A stretch of DNA of 64,000 nt from Candidatus Gastranaerophilales bacterium (lineage in GTDB: Bacteria; Cyanobacteriota; Vampirovibrionia; Gastranaerophilales; Gastranaerophilaceae): the NCBI GenBank assembly GCA_017461425.1, contig JAFTXY010000005.1, positions 1-64,000 on the forward strand, read 5' to 3'. Every line of letters begins with the position of its first letter. Position 1 is the first letter of the stretch. Both the position numbers and the translations under genes were made by a program. This document shows positions 1-8,140 of this stretch, one piece after another. The notes beneath the pieces were generated by a model that worked only from the letters and a program-made list of their open reading frames with translations, searched no databases and was not told the DNA's origin.

Positions 1-2
1 AC

Positions 3-2189
3 AACAATGAAACATATGTATTTGACGAACGTGGTATTGTGTTGTCTAAAACGGTTGGAGATAGAACTACTTATACAACAGAAGGTATAAGAGCTTTAGG
101 TGATCCGAATGATTTAAATGACACATATGACAAAATTGCAACTAATATAGAAAATGAAATCACAAATGGTTCTGCAGATTATTTTGTTGAATTCAATGAA
201 AATAAAGAACCGAAAGAAGCGACTATATATAAAAATGGCAAATTGTATAAAAGAATTGGCTATGACGAAAATGGCAACGCAACTTTATTGGAAGATAAAT
301 ATGGTTTAACACTTGAAGGTGTCGGAATAATAAATAACCCAAATGTAACTGACGATAAATATGACGCAATTTGCAACACATTTGGACTCGACCCTAATAC
401 ACAAGGCGGGCAAATTCGCCTTGTAAAACCAAATACAGAAGATAATAATGCTTACAATAACGTATGGCAAATTGGTGCACTTGATGGAAATGGAGAAATT
501 GCAACAAGATATCAATTGCCATCAAATACATCTACTGAATTTAATCCTGATAACATCAGTGATGATATAAAACCTGAAAATTTACTAGAAGACGAGCATG
601 GCTTAACTGCGCTTGGATTAAAAGTTGACCTTGGACAAAGTAAAATATATGACATTATTACATATGGAACTGATGAGCAAAAAGCGGTACTTGCAAAAAA
701 ATTAGGTATAAATGTTGATGATTTAGATAATTTACGCATCGAGCCCCTAAAAAACAATAAAAATGACGAAGCTAGTAAAGACGCAAAAGATGTGCAAGAA
801 ACAAAAAATGAAAAAGAAATTATATCATACATAGTAGTTGGCTCAAATGTTGAATTCAGCTTCCCAACAGAAAAAGGCTTTGAAACTAATACAATTCAAA
901 TTGGAGATGTAGTCTATGATTTAGGAGATATATACGAAAATACAGATAATAAAACATTTGAATTCAGAAAACTAAGAGATGATAATGGATACACTGCAGC
1001 CGGTGCCGTTAAAAAAGATCCTAAAATGGCACAAATTTTAGACAAGACAAATGAAAATGTAAAATTCTCTCTTACTAGCAATCAAGAAGATGGCACGATT
1101 ATCTCCTGGAAAGTGAACGAAGGCGAAATTAAAATCAATGGAAAAGATTATACTTATACTCTTCCTGAAGGCGCGACATTAAGCCAAAATTCAGATAATG
1201 ATTCAAGCACTCATCTTGATGAATATGAAATTGAAGTTACTGGTGTAATAGATGACCAAGGAAACGATGCAACAATAGTTTTGGGCTTTGGTGCAGGTGA
1301 TGATACGTTGTATTATATTGAAAATATAAATCTCGAACACATAGACTTAATTTATCCAGACAATCAAAGTAGCGATCTAAGCAGAGAACGTCATTGGAAT
1401 TGTAGTGCCGGCTCATATGATCTTGATAATTTATTTGCAAACAAAGAGATTCCCTGGAATGTTAAAATGAAATTAGTTGATTACAATGATATGGAAAATC
1501 TGCTTGGCATAAATTACGTCAATAGTATAGGCTCAGGTCAGTCTTGTCCGCAATCTTGGTATACAGATCAACTCAACATAATGATTAGTAATGACCCTAT
1601 TTCAGTAGAAGAAATTATACAATTCACCAAAACATATAGCAATATGGCCGGTACAAATTCAACAATTATATATGCTCTAACTTATAGCCAAGAAAATTGC
1701 ATAAATTTAATAAATGCATTAAGTAATAATGCCACCGCTGAAGAGCTTAAAGAATTTAACAAGATAGTACCATTTGAAAAATTATTCACTTATTACAATA
1801 GAGATAATCTTGCAGGAATAGAAATATCTGAAGCATTTATTAAATTATTTTCGAGAAATGACTTTTATGAAAAAAATTCAACCAACGAAGCTGGAATATG
1901 GAATATTGCCAAAACAACATGTGAATGTGGCGACATAAACAATAGACCAAAATTACAATATGTATTAGAAGCATATGAAAAAGGTTTATATAAAGGCAAA
2001 TATACAGACGAGGAAATTAGACAATATATAATAAATCTATATTCTAGAGAAAATCCAAGTAATGATAAAATATATGACCCAGAAAATTTAATAGATGATT
2101 TAGATAAAATGTATACAGTGGTTTGGCCATTTAATATTCCTAAAAACTATCATCAAACATTCTTAAAAATCATGAATCCATTCAACTAA
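3..2189 (+). CDS. large repeat-bearing protein of unknown function (5' part outside window)
   Basis: The reading frame is open to the first base of the window, so the gene begins upstream and only the C-terminal ~728 residues are seen; a GTG at 39 is internal. I do not recognise the family. The visible part is acidic and Asn/Asp/Glu-rich, with no clear membrane segment. It contains diverged internal repeats: 'LLEDKYGLTLEG', 'LLEDEHGLTALG' and 'RDDNGYTAAG' each begin a unit followed by an aspartate-rich helix and a short beta-like stretch. The last ~200 residues look different, helical with a few cysteines (CECG). This layout suits a modular surface or exported protein, but no export signal is visible because the N-terminus is missing. 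A strong terminator follows the stop. Confidence 0.75.
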   Translation, partial: NNETYVFDERGIVLSKTVGDRTTYTTEGIRALGDPNDLNDTYDKIATNIENEITNGSADYFVEFNENKEPKEATIYKNGKLYKRIGYDENGNATLLEDKYGLTLEGVGIINNPNVTDDKYDAICNTFGLDPNTQGGQIRLVKPNTEDNNAYNNVWQIGALDGNGEIATRYQLPSNTSTEFNPDNISDDIKPENLLEDEHGLTALGLKVDLGQSKIYDIITYGTDEQKAVLAKKLGINVDDLDNLRIEPLKNNKNDEASKDAKDVQETKNEKEIISYIVVGSNVEFSFPTEKGFETNTIQIGDVVYDLGDIYENTDNKTFEFRKLRDDNGYTAAGAVKKDPKMAQILDKTNENVKFSLTSNQEDGTIISWKVNEGEIKINGKDYTYTLPEGATLSQNSDNDSSTHLDEYEIEVTGVIDDQGNDATIVLGFGAGDDTLYYIENINLEHIDLIYPDNQSSDLSRERHWNCSAGSYDLDNLFANKEIPWNVKMKLVDYNDMENLLGINYVNSIGSGQSCPQSWYTDQLNIMISNDPISVEEIIQFTKTYSNMAGTNSTIIYALTYSQENCINLINALSNNATAEELKEFNKIVPFEKLFTYYNRDNLAGIEISEAFIKLFSRNDFYEKNSTNEAGIWNIAKTTCECGDINNRPKLQYVLEAYEKGLYKGKYTDEEIRQYIINLYSRENPSNDKIYDPENLIDDLDKMYTVVWPFNIPKNYHQTFLKIMNPFN

Positions 2190-2224
2190 ACATTTAATTT
2201 CCGCCTTAACATGTCTTAAAATTA

Positions 2225-2270
2225 GCCCATTTACGGTATAGATTTTACCTAAATGGGCATTTTATAATAT
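2225..2270 (+). terminator. intrinsic terminator after the repeat protein
   Basis: GCCCATTTA (2225-2233) pairs with TAAATGGGC (2250-2258), with an inner GGTA/TACC extension and one bulged C. A T-rich stretch follows (ATTTTAT). Confidence 0.8.
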
Positions 2271-2276
2271 AAGCAT

Positions 2277-2924
2277 ATGAAAAAGTTTTTAAAAAGATTA
2301 GCAGTTGGATTTATTTATCTATTCTGCTTTATAGCTGTTATTGAACTTGGAGTAAATTATTATTCCACAGAAATTGTTTTTCCTATTAAAAATGCAACAA
2401 GCTATGGTTATGTTGCAAAAGAATCAGGTAAAACAATAATAGAATTAGATAAATTCGATACAAGAGCAAAAGCACAATTAGCATTACCTTTTGCTTTAGC
2501 TTATGCATATTTTAACGATAAAACTTTAACAAAAGATTATAACGAAGAAACAAAAACCTACGGCTATAAAGATAATAATGAAAACATAGTTATCAAACAC
2601 CAATTTATTGAAGCAGAAGAATTTGTTAATGATTATGCTGTTGTTGCTGTAATGGTGAATGGCGAAAAAAAATACGGAACAATAGATATTAAAGGAAATT
2701 GGGTAATAGAGCCAAAATACGACTATTTATGCCCATTTTTCAAATATTATACAAGAGCTTGTATCGATAAAGGCCATTGCGGAATTATAGATAAATTTGG
2801 CAATAATGCAACTTTAATGACATACGATACGCATAAATTAAAATGCAAAGATGGCGAATGCGGCATTAAATTATGCACAATTGGCAAAGATAAAAAAGAA
2901 ATCACTTGCAATTATTTTTTATGA
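2277..2924 (+). CDS. membrane-anchored WG-repeat protein
   Basis: This 215-residue protein starts with a basic segment (MKKFLKRL) and one hydrophobic helix at about residues 10-28, so it is probably anchored in the membrane with the rest outside. The C-terminal half contains WG/KWG-type repeats, seen as 'YGTIDIKGNWVIEPKYD' and 'CGIIDKFGN'; such repeats form beta structures of unknown ligand. Four cysteines (CIDKGHCG, CKDGECG) suggest disulfides or metal binding. No Shine-Dalgarno sequence precedes the ATG. Instead TATAAT lies at 2263-2268, 8 nt upstream, so the mRNA may be leaderless. panD follows after 15 nt. Confidence 0.75.
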   Translation: MKKFLKRLAVGFIYLFCFIAVIELGVNYYSTEIVFPIKNATSYGYVAKESGKTIIELDKFDTRAKAQLALPFALAYAYFNDKTLTKDYNEETKTYGYKDNNENIVIKHQFIEAEEFVNDYAVVAVMVNGEKKYGTIDIKGNWVIEPKYDYLCPFFKYYTRACIDKGHCGIIDKFGNNATLMTYDTHKLKCKDGECGIKLCTIGKDKKEITCNYFL

Positions 2925-2939
2925 TAAAATAATTGTATT

Positions 2940-3290
2940 ATGTTAAACGAATTTCTATATGCAAAAATACATAGAGCAACAGTTACGGAGGCAAACTTGG
3001 ATTATGTTGGCTCTATTACTATTGATAAAGCTTTATTAAAAGCTACAAATATAAAAGTTAACCAAAAAGTAGAAATTTTAGATATTAATAACGGGGAAAG
3101 ATTTTCAACATACGTTATTGAGGGAGAAGAAAATTCAGGAATAATTTGTCTTAATGGCGCCGCTGCTAGAAAAGTTCAAGTTAAAGACAAAGTTATTATT
3201 GTTGCTTATGCGCTTTTAGATGAAAAAGAACAACAAACATTCACCCCTAAAATAGCTCATGTTGATGAAAACAATAGATTAATCAAATAA
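2940..3290 (+). CDS. panD: aspartate 1-decarboxylase (pro-enzyme)
   Basis: PanD converts L-aspartate to beta-alanine for pantothenate and CoA synthesis. The 116-residue length is near the family norm of about 125. The self-cleavage site that makes the pyruvoyl cofactor is visible as 'YVGSITID' at residues 22-29 (Gly-Ser bond). The lysine of '[11 protein letters not shown]' near residue 9 and the 'NGAAAR' loop near residue 75 are also present. The stop codon shares its last A with the ATG of the next gene (TAATG), so translation of the cupin gene is probably coupled to panD. No clear SD precedes the start. Confidence 0.95.
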   Translation: MLNEFLYAKIHRATVTEANLDYVGSITIDKALLKATNIKVNQKVEILDINNGERFSTYVIEGEENSGIICLNGAAARKVQVKDKVIIVAYALLDEKEQQTFTPKIAHVDENNRLIK

Positions 3291-3727
3291 TGATTAAAGA
3301 AATTATAGATAACGATATCGCTTATGCAAAGATAATAAGAGCAACATATAAACCCTCTGATAAAACAGAATTTTTTACAAGAGAATCAGATGAGGTTCAA
3401 TTTGGTGTTGTAAATTATGAGAAAAATTATAAAACAGGCGCTCATTATCATAATCATCTAAAACGCAAAACAACTCAGACAGATGAAATATTAATGGTTC
3501 AATCAGGTTCAGCCAGAGTTGATTTTTATAATGATAAAGGCTCTTATATAAAAAGTTGTGAAATATTTCAAGGAGATATAATCATAATCTACAAAGGTGG
3601 ACATAATATCTTCTTTTATGACGATACAAAAGTCTTTATGATTAAACCAGGAAGTTATAAAACAAACGAAGATTCTACAAGAATTGTTGGTGCAAATAAC
3701 TACGAGCTTTCTATAGACATAGATTAA
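3290..3727 (+). CDS. small cupin-fold protein
   Basis: This 145-residue protein has a single cupin barrel with likely metal ligands: 'GAHYHNH' (residues ~51-57), a Glu in 'TDEILMV' (~66-72) and His in 'GGHNIFF' (~104). It resembles WxcM/QdtA-type sugar-modifying cupins and mannose-6-phosphate isomerase-like cupins, but substrate and reaction cannot be read from sequence. It overlaps panD by one base. Known cupins next to nucleotide-sugar genes act in glycan synthesis; no such neighbours are present here. Confidence 0.75.
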   Translation: MIKEIIDNDIAYAKIIRATYKPSDKTEFFTRESDEVQFGVVNYEKNYKTGAHYHNHLKRKTTQTDEILMVQSGSARVDFYNDKGSYIKSCEIFQGDIIIIYKGGHNIFFYDDTKVFMIKPGSYKTNEDSTRIVGANNYELSIDID

Positions 3728-3802
3728 ATTATTAAGATTTGTAACAAACTTAGCAGGTTAAGCAATTTTTGTTTCGATATATACTTTATATATATGTAAG
3801 AC

Positions 3803-3920
3803 ATAAATAACCTTCCTTCCCCCCTACATAAGTTAGTTTTTTTATTTACACACTAACCAGTTCTATAGAGAATCAAAACAAGATTTTCAAAGCTCCCTTC
3901 AAAAGGAGCTTTTATTTTAT
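3803..3920 (+). ncRNA. candidate small RNA with C-rich anti-SD tract
   Basis: The 355-bp gap between the cupin gene and 4083 holds no convincing ORF, but it has the layout of an sRNA gene. There is a promoter-like TTGTTT (3769-3774) 16 bp from TATATG (3791-3796). A 14-nt pyrimidine tract, CCTTCCTTCCCCCC (3811-3824), stands out in this AT-rich background. It is followed by a hairpin GTTAGT (3832-3837)/ACTAAC (3852-3857), a tiny TTCT/AGAA hairpin and an intrinsic terminator at 3889-3912. CTTCCTTCC is complementary to the SD of the gene starting at 25137 (GGAAGGAAG) and in part to that of clpC. The transcript ends are estimated. Confidence 0.45.
3889..3920 (+). terminator. intrinsic terminator of the candidate sRNA
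   Basis: AAAGCTCC (3889-3896) and GGAGCTTT (3905-3912) form an 8-bp stem with loop CTTCAAAA, followed by TTATTTTAT. Confidence 0.8.
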
Positions 3921-4082
3921 ATTAAATCCATGCCAGATTTAAGCGAACCTAATACAGTGTAGAATTATTAATATTATTGAGTTATATTTTATTTATATTT
4001 TAAACATTAATACATTATTATAAACAATTAATATTCTAATGTGCTATATTATTAGAATAAGAATAATAAACAGAAAGCATAT

Positions 4083-4277
4083 ATGAATATAGAAGTATTT
4101 ATAGAGTTAGAATTTCAAAATAAAATATATTCTCTGGATTTGGAAAAGTTGCATTTCATACTTTCGAAATTGGCAAATAAAAAAATAACCACAAAAAACA
4201 CAAAAGAAATCCTCGAATTGATGAAATATTATCATCTTTTAAACGAGGATTTCTTAGAAAATATAAATAAAATTTAA
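4083..4277 (+). CDS. small hypothetical protein
   Basis: A 64-residue acidic, helical protein of no family I recognise (begins MNIEVFIELEF, ends ENINKI). It could be a real gene: there is a purine-rich AGAAAG about 7 nt before the ATG, and an extended -10-like TGCTATATT lies upstream near 4040. The frame ends exactly one base before the convergent pyrG stop. The low-complexity AT-rich codons mean a chance ORF cannot be excluded. Confidence 0.5.
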   Translation: MNIEVFIELEFQNKIYSLDLEKLHFILSKLANKKITTKNTKEILELMKYYHLLNEDFLENINKI

Positions 4278-5888
4278 TTACTCATTCTCATTTCTTTTAA
4301 TTGCTGCATTAACAAGCCCCAAAAATAAAGGGTGAGGATTTTGTGGACGAGATTTGAATTCAGGATGGAATTGACAAGCAACAAACCAATCGTTTTCTGG
4401 ATATTCAACAATTTCTGCTAATAATCCATCAGGACTTGTTCCGGATATCACTAATCCATTTTGTTGTAAGATATCTTTGTATTCATTATTAAATTCAAAC
4501 CTATGTCTATGACGTTCTAAAATTAATTCGCTTCCATAAGCACTATACGCTTTAGTATTTGGTAAAATTTTACAAGGGTATGAACCTAAACGCATTGTTG
4601 CACCATAGCCAGCTATATTTTTTTGTTCTTCCATTAAATCAACAACTTTATATGGAGCATTTTTATCAAATTCTGTTGAATTAGCGTCTTTTAAACCAGC
4701 AACATTTCTTGCGTATTCAATAACAGCGCATTGCATTCCAAGACATAAACCAAGATATGGAATATTATTTTCTCTTGCGTATTGAACAACTTTTAATTTT
4801 CCTTCAATACCCCTTACTCCAAATCCACCTGGAACTACAACTCCATCAACATCATTTAAATGCATTTTAACATCTTCGCCAGATATAATGTCTTCAGAAG
4901 CAATCCATTTTATATTAATTTTAGTTGAGTTTTTAAATCCGGCATGTTTTAAACTTTCTACAACAGAAATATATGCATCATTTAATTCTGTATATTTACC
5001 TGCTAATGCAATTGTTATTTCTTTTTTTGGATTTTTTATATTATATACAAGCTCTTCCCATTTGGTTAAATCTGCTTGTTTTTCTTCAAGACATAGTGTT
5101 TTTAAAACTTGTTTTGTAATTCCTTGTTTTTCAAGATACAATGGCACTTCATAAATTGAATCCATATCTTTGCATTCTATTACATTATCCCTATGCACAG
5201 AACAGAATAGTGCAAGTTTATCTTTTTCTGATTTTCCTATTGGAACTTGCGTTCTTAATACAAGCATTTCTGGTTGTATACCATAACTTCTTAAAACATT
5301 AACACTATGTTGCGATGGTTTTGTTTTAAGCTCTCCTGATGTAGGAAGATATGGTAATAACGTCACATGGATAGACATTGAATCTTCTCTTGGAATTTCA
5401 GAGCGGAATTGTCGAATTGATTCAATAAAAGGCAGACCCTCAATATCCCCAACAGTACCCCCAATTTCCACAATTAAAATATCAGGATTATTTCTTTTTG
5501 AAGCCAGAGTTAATCTTGATTTGATTTCACCTGTAATATGAGGAATCATTTGAACAGTAGCACCAAGATATTCACCTTTTCGCTCTTTATTAATAACTGT
5601 TTGATAAACAGAACCTGATGTTACATTGTTTATTTGAGACAAATACGTGTCTATAAATCTTTCATAATGTCCTAAATCCAAATCTGTTTCTGCGCCATCT
5701 TCGCATACAAAAACTTCCCCATGCTGAAATGGACTCATTGTACCAGGATCAACATTTATATATGGATCAAACTTTTGAACAGAAACACTATATCCACGTT
5801 CGACTAAAAGCCTACCTAAAGAGGCGGCTACTATCCCTTTTCCTAAAGAACTAACTACACCGCCTGTGATAAAAATATATTTTGTCAT
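4278..5888 (-). CDS. pyrG: CTP synthase
   Basis: CTP synthase aminates UTP to CTP using glutamine and ATP. The 536-residue protein is full length. It has the N-terminal amidoligase domain with '[10 protein letters not shown]' near residue 9. The C-terminal class I glutaminase has the oxyanion-hole 'GGFGVRG' (~353), nucleophile Cys in 'LGLCLGMQ' (~380) and the His/Glu pair in 'CQFHPEF' (~508). It lies 9 bp downstream of gatC on the same strand and is probably cotranscribed with it. Confidence 0.98.
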   Translation of the reverse strand: MTKYIFITGGVVSSLGKGIVAASLGRLLVERGYSVSVQKFDPYINVDPGTMSPFQHGEVFVCEDGAETDLDLGHYERFIDTYLSQINNVTSGSVYQTVINKERKGEYLGATVQMIPHITGEIKSRLTLASKRNNPDILIVEIGGTVGDIEGLPFIESIRQFRSEIPREDSMSIHVTLLPYLPTSGELKTKPSQHSVNVLRSYGIQPEMLVLRTQVPIGKSEKDKLALFCSVHRDNVIECKDMDSIYEVPLYLEKQGITKQVLKTLCLEEKQADLTKWEELVYNIKNPKKEITIALAGKYTELNDAYISVVESLKHAGFKNSTKINIKWIASEDIISGEDVKMHLNDVDGVVVPGGFGVRGIEGKLKVVQYARENNIPYLGLCLGMQCAVIEYARNVAGLKDANSTEFDKNAPYKVVDLMEEQKNIAGYGATMRLGSYPCKILPNTKAYSAYGSELILERHRHRFEFNNEYKDILQQNGLVISGTSPDGLLAEIVEYPENDWFVACQFHPEFKSRPQNPHPLFLGLVNAAIKRNENE

Positions 5889-5897
5889 TTAACCTCT

Positions 5898-6179
5898 CTA
5901 ATTTATTTTAGGAACTTTAAAGAAATCGCCCTCAATATCTGGAGCATTACTCATAAGTTCTTCTCTTGTATTTTCGTAAATCTTAACATCTTCTCTCATG
6001 ACATTTGAGAAATCTATAGGGTGATTCATTGGTTCAACCCCAGTTGTATCTACTTCGTTCATTTTTTCAACATGTGCTAAAACATCACCAAGCTGATGTG
6101 TGAAAGTTTCCTTTTCAGCTTCTGTAAGTTCTAATCTAGCCAATTTTGCAACATGTTCAACATCTTTTATTGTAATCAT
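5898..6179 (-). CDS. gatC: Asp-tRNA(Asn)/Glu-tRNA(Gln) amidotransferase subunit C
   Basis: GatC is the small scaffold subunit of the GatCAB amidotransferase, which makes Gln-tRNA(Gln) and/or Asn-tRNA(Asn). The 93 residues match the family length. The typical N-terminus 'VEHVAKLARLELTE' and the central 'VDTTGVEPM' motif are present. gatA and gatB are not in the window. The ATG has a GGGG-containing SD. It is divergent from the response regulator at 6258. Confidence 0.95.
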   Translation of the reverse strand: MITIKDVEHVAKLARLELTEAEKETFTHQLGDVLAHVEKMNEVDTTGVEPMNHPIDFSNVMREDVKIYENTREELMSNAPDIEGDFFKVPKIN

Positions 6180-6220
6180 AATTTTCCCCTTGTTTATAAC
6201 TTAACAAAAATGAAAAGATA

Positions 6221-6258
6221 TTGCAATTTATTATTAAGTTAATTTATAATTTAACTTA
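6221..6258 (+). promoter_or_regulatory. leaderless promoter of the first response regulator
   Basis: TTGCAA (6221-6226), an 18-bp spacer and TATAAT (6245-6250) lie just 7 nt before the ATG at 6258. Transcription should start at or beside the A of the start codon. No SD is present. Confidence 0.65.
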
Positions 6259-6920
6259 TGGATAAGAATAATATATTAATAGTAGAGGACCATGCGCTAA
6301 CCTCTTTTGCGCTAAAAGCATCATTATCAACATTAGAATATATAGATGAAGTTTATGATGTAAATTGTGCAAAAGATGCATATGATATTTTAGAAAATCA
6401 AAAAATAGATTTAATATTAATGGATTTAGGTCTAGATGAAATTGATGGCGTTAGTGCAATTCATGAAATAAGAAAAACTAATAATTCCGTTAAAATAATA
6501 GTTTTAACTTCTCATTGTGAAAAAGATGAAGTTTTAGCATGCTTAGAAGCTGGAATTAGTGCATATTGTTCAAAAGATATAAAACCAGATAAACTGGCAG
6601 ATGTCATAAAAGATGTTTTATCTGGCTCAATGTATTTTGATTCAAATGTATCAAAATATGTTATGCAAACAACATCTAAAAGCAATCAAAATGACAAATT
6701 CGCAAACATATCCGTAAAAGATTGTTACAATTTGACCCAGCAAGAAAAAAGGGTGTTAATATTATTATCAAGCGGAAATAACAACTCTCAAATCGCAAAC
6801 AAACTACAAATTTCAATCAATACCACAAAAGTTCATGTATGTTCAATTTTGCAAAAAATGGGAGTTGAAGATAGAACACAAGCGGCAATTAAAGCCATCA
6901 GGGAAAATTTAATCGTATAG
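6258..6920 (+). CDS. NarL/FixJ-type response regulator
   Basis: The 220-residue protein has an N-terminal receiver domain with acidic pocket 'VEDHALTS', phospho-acceptor Asp in 'LILMDLGLDE' (~56), Thr/Ser in 'VLTSHC' and Lys in 'YCSKDIKP'. A C-terminal LuxR helix-turn-helix follows ('LTQQEKRVLILLSSGNNNSQI', then 'INTTKVHV'). It is a DNA-binding output regulator whose kinase is not adjacent. The next regulator begins 6 bp later, so the two and the pentapeptide-repeat gene probably form one operon. The promoter gives a leaderless start. Confidence 0.9.
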   Translation: MDKNNILIVEDHALTSFALKASLSTLEYIDEVYDVNCAKDAYDILENQKIDLILMDLGLDEIDGVSAIHEIRKTNNSVKIIVLTSHCEKDEVLACLEAGISAYCSKDIKPDKLADVIKDVLSGSMYFDSNVSKYVMQTTSKSNQNDKFANISVKDCYNLTQQEKRVLILLSSGNNNSQIANKLQISINTTKVHVCSILQKMGVEDRTQAAIKAIRENLIV

Positions 6921-6926
6921 GAAATT

Positions 6927-7550
6927 ATGAATAGCACTTTAGCCAAAATTTTAATCATAGATGATAATGCAAAACTATTGCAAGATGCACTTCCCATGTA
7001 TGGTTATGAGGTTAGCGTTGCACAAGATGGCTTATGCGGATTAAAGATTTTGGATGAAAATTCAAATTTTGACTTAATTCTTTTAGATGTCGTTATGCCT
7101 AATTTTGATGGTTGGGAAACATTAAAAGCAATAAGACAAAATCCTAAAATTTCTAAAATTCCGATAATAATGCTTACATCTGTTTCTGATGCAAATAAAC
7201 AAATTTCAGGTCTAAAATTTGGCGCTGATGATTATATTGTAAAACCATTTGTTTTACCAAACCTATTAGCAAGGATTGAGGCATTATTGCGTCGTTCCAC
7301 TTGGAATAAAGAAGAAAAACATGTTAAAGCACTTCCTTTCGTTAAAGAGGGGAAAATTTCTCCACTAACTCAAAGAGAAAAAGAAATTTTATCTCTTGTT
7401 GCAAAAGGAGAAACAAATTCTAAAATTGCAGAAAAACTTTTTGTAAGAGAAGTTACTGTCAAAACTCATCTTAACAGCATTTTTAGAAAATTAAATGTAG
7501 CTAATCGCACACAAGCGGTTTTATTGGCACAACAAACTGAAATAATATAA
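6927..7550 (+). CDS. response regulator with LuxR-type output (Ycf29-like)
   Basis: This 207-residue regulator has a receiver domain of the OmpR style ('ILIIDDNAK', Asp in 'LILLDVVMP', 'IIMLTSVSD', 'GADDYIVKPF'). It ends not in a winged helix but in a LuxR/FixJ helix-turn-helix ('LTQREKEILSLVAKGETNSKI', 'VTVKTHLNSIFRKL'). That combination is also seen in cyanobacterial and plastid Ycf29. Its target is unknown. It lies in tandem with the preceding regulator and 14 bp before a pentapeptide-repeat gene. Confidence 0.88.
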   Translation: MNSTLAKILIIDDNAKLLQDALPMYGYEVSVAQDGLCGLKILDENSNFDLILLDVVMPNFDGWETLKAIRQNPKISKIPIIMLTSVSDANKQISGLKFGADDYIVKPFVLPNLLARIEALLRRSTWNKEEKHVKALPFVKEGKISPLTQREKEILSLVAKGETNSKIAEKLFVREVTVKTHLNSIFRKLNVANRTQAVLLAQQTEII

Positions 7551-7564
7551 AAAGGAAAAAATAA

Positions 7565-8086
7565 ATGTCTAGAGAAGATTTGGTTAACTTAATTTTGAAT
7601 GATTATGAAACTTTCAAAGCACAACACGACGAAGACAATAATATAGAAATATCAGAATCAGATTTTTCTCATGCAAATATTGAAAATGCAGATTTTACAA
7701 ATATAGATTTTACAGGCTCAACTTTTCAAGAAGCAAACCTTGTTAATGTAAAATTTATTGATTGCGATTTAACAAGTGTTGATTTTTCAAGAGCAAATGT
7801 TTCTGAGTGTGATTTTTCTGGAGCAATATTAAATGGTACAAGTTTTAATTACGCAGCAGTAAATTATTCAAATTTCTCTGATGCAGATATGGCAGGGGCA
7901 AATTTTTCTGAAGCAGACTTATCAGATAGTGATTTTTCAACAAGCGAAAATTTAGACTCTTGCAGATTTGATGAAAGTACAATCTGGCCAGACGAAGAAA
8001 AATTGCCAGAAGATTTTGATTGCACATATAATTATGATTTATCAACTCTAAGAGATGATGAAGAGGGTCAAAACGAGGATTATTAA
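7565..8086 (+). CDS. pentapeptide-repeat protein
   Basis: From about residue 30 to 135 this 173-residue protein follows the A(D/N)LXX-type period of five, for example 'ADFTNIDFTGSTFQEANL' and 'ADMAGANFSEADLSDSDF', predicting a right-handed quadrilateral beta-helix. The N-terminal 30 residues and the acidic C-terminus lie outside the repeat. An AAAAGGAAAA SD precedes the ATG. No signal peptide is seen, so it is probably cytoplasmic. Function cannot be assigned; position after two response regulators suggests a shared regulon. Confidence 0.88.
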   Translation: MSREDLVNLILNDYETFKAQHDEDNNIEISESDFSHANIENADFTNIDFTGSTFQEANLVNVKFIDCDLTSVDFSRANVSECDFSGAILNGTSFNYAAVNYSNFSDADMAGANFSEADLSDSDFSTSENLDSCRFDESTIWPDEEKLPEDFDCTYNYDLSTLRDDEEGQNEDY

Positions 8087-8110
8087 TTAAACAAATAAAA
8101 TAAAAATAAT

Positions 8111-8138
8111 AAAAAAGGCTCATTTCTGAGCCTTTTTT
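8111..8138. terminator. bidirectional terminator between converging operons
   Basis: AAAAAAGGCTCA (8111-8122) and TGAGCCTTTTTT (8127-8138) form a 12-bp stem with a 4-nt loop. A/T runs on both sides allow use from the pentapeptide gene (+) and clpC (-). Confidence 0.9.
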
Positions 8139-8140
8139 CA

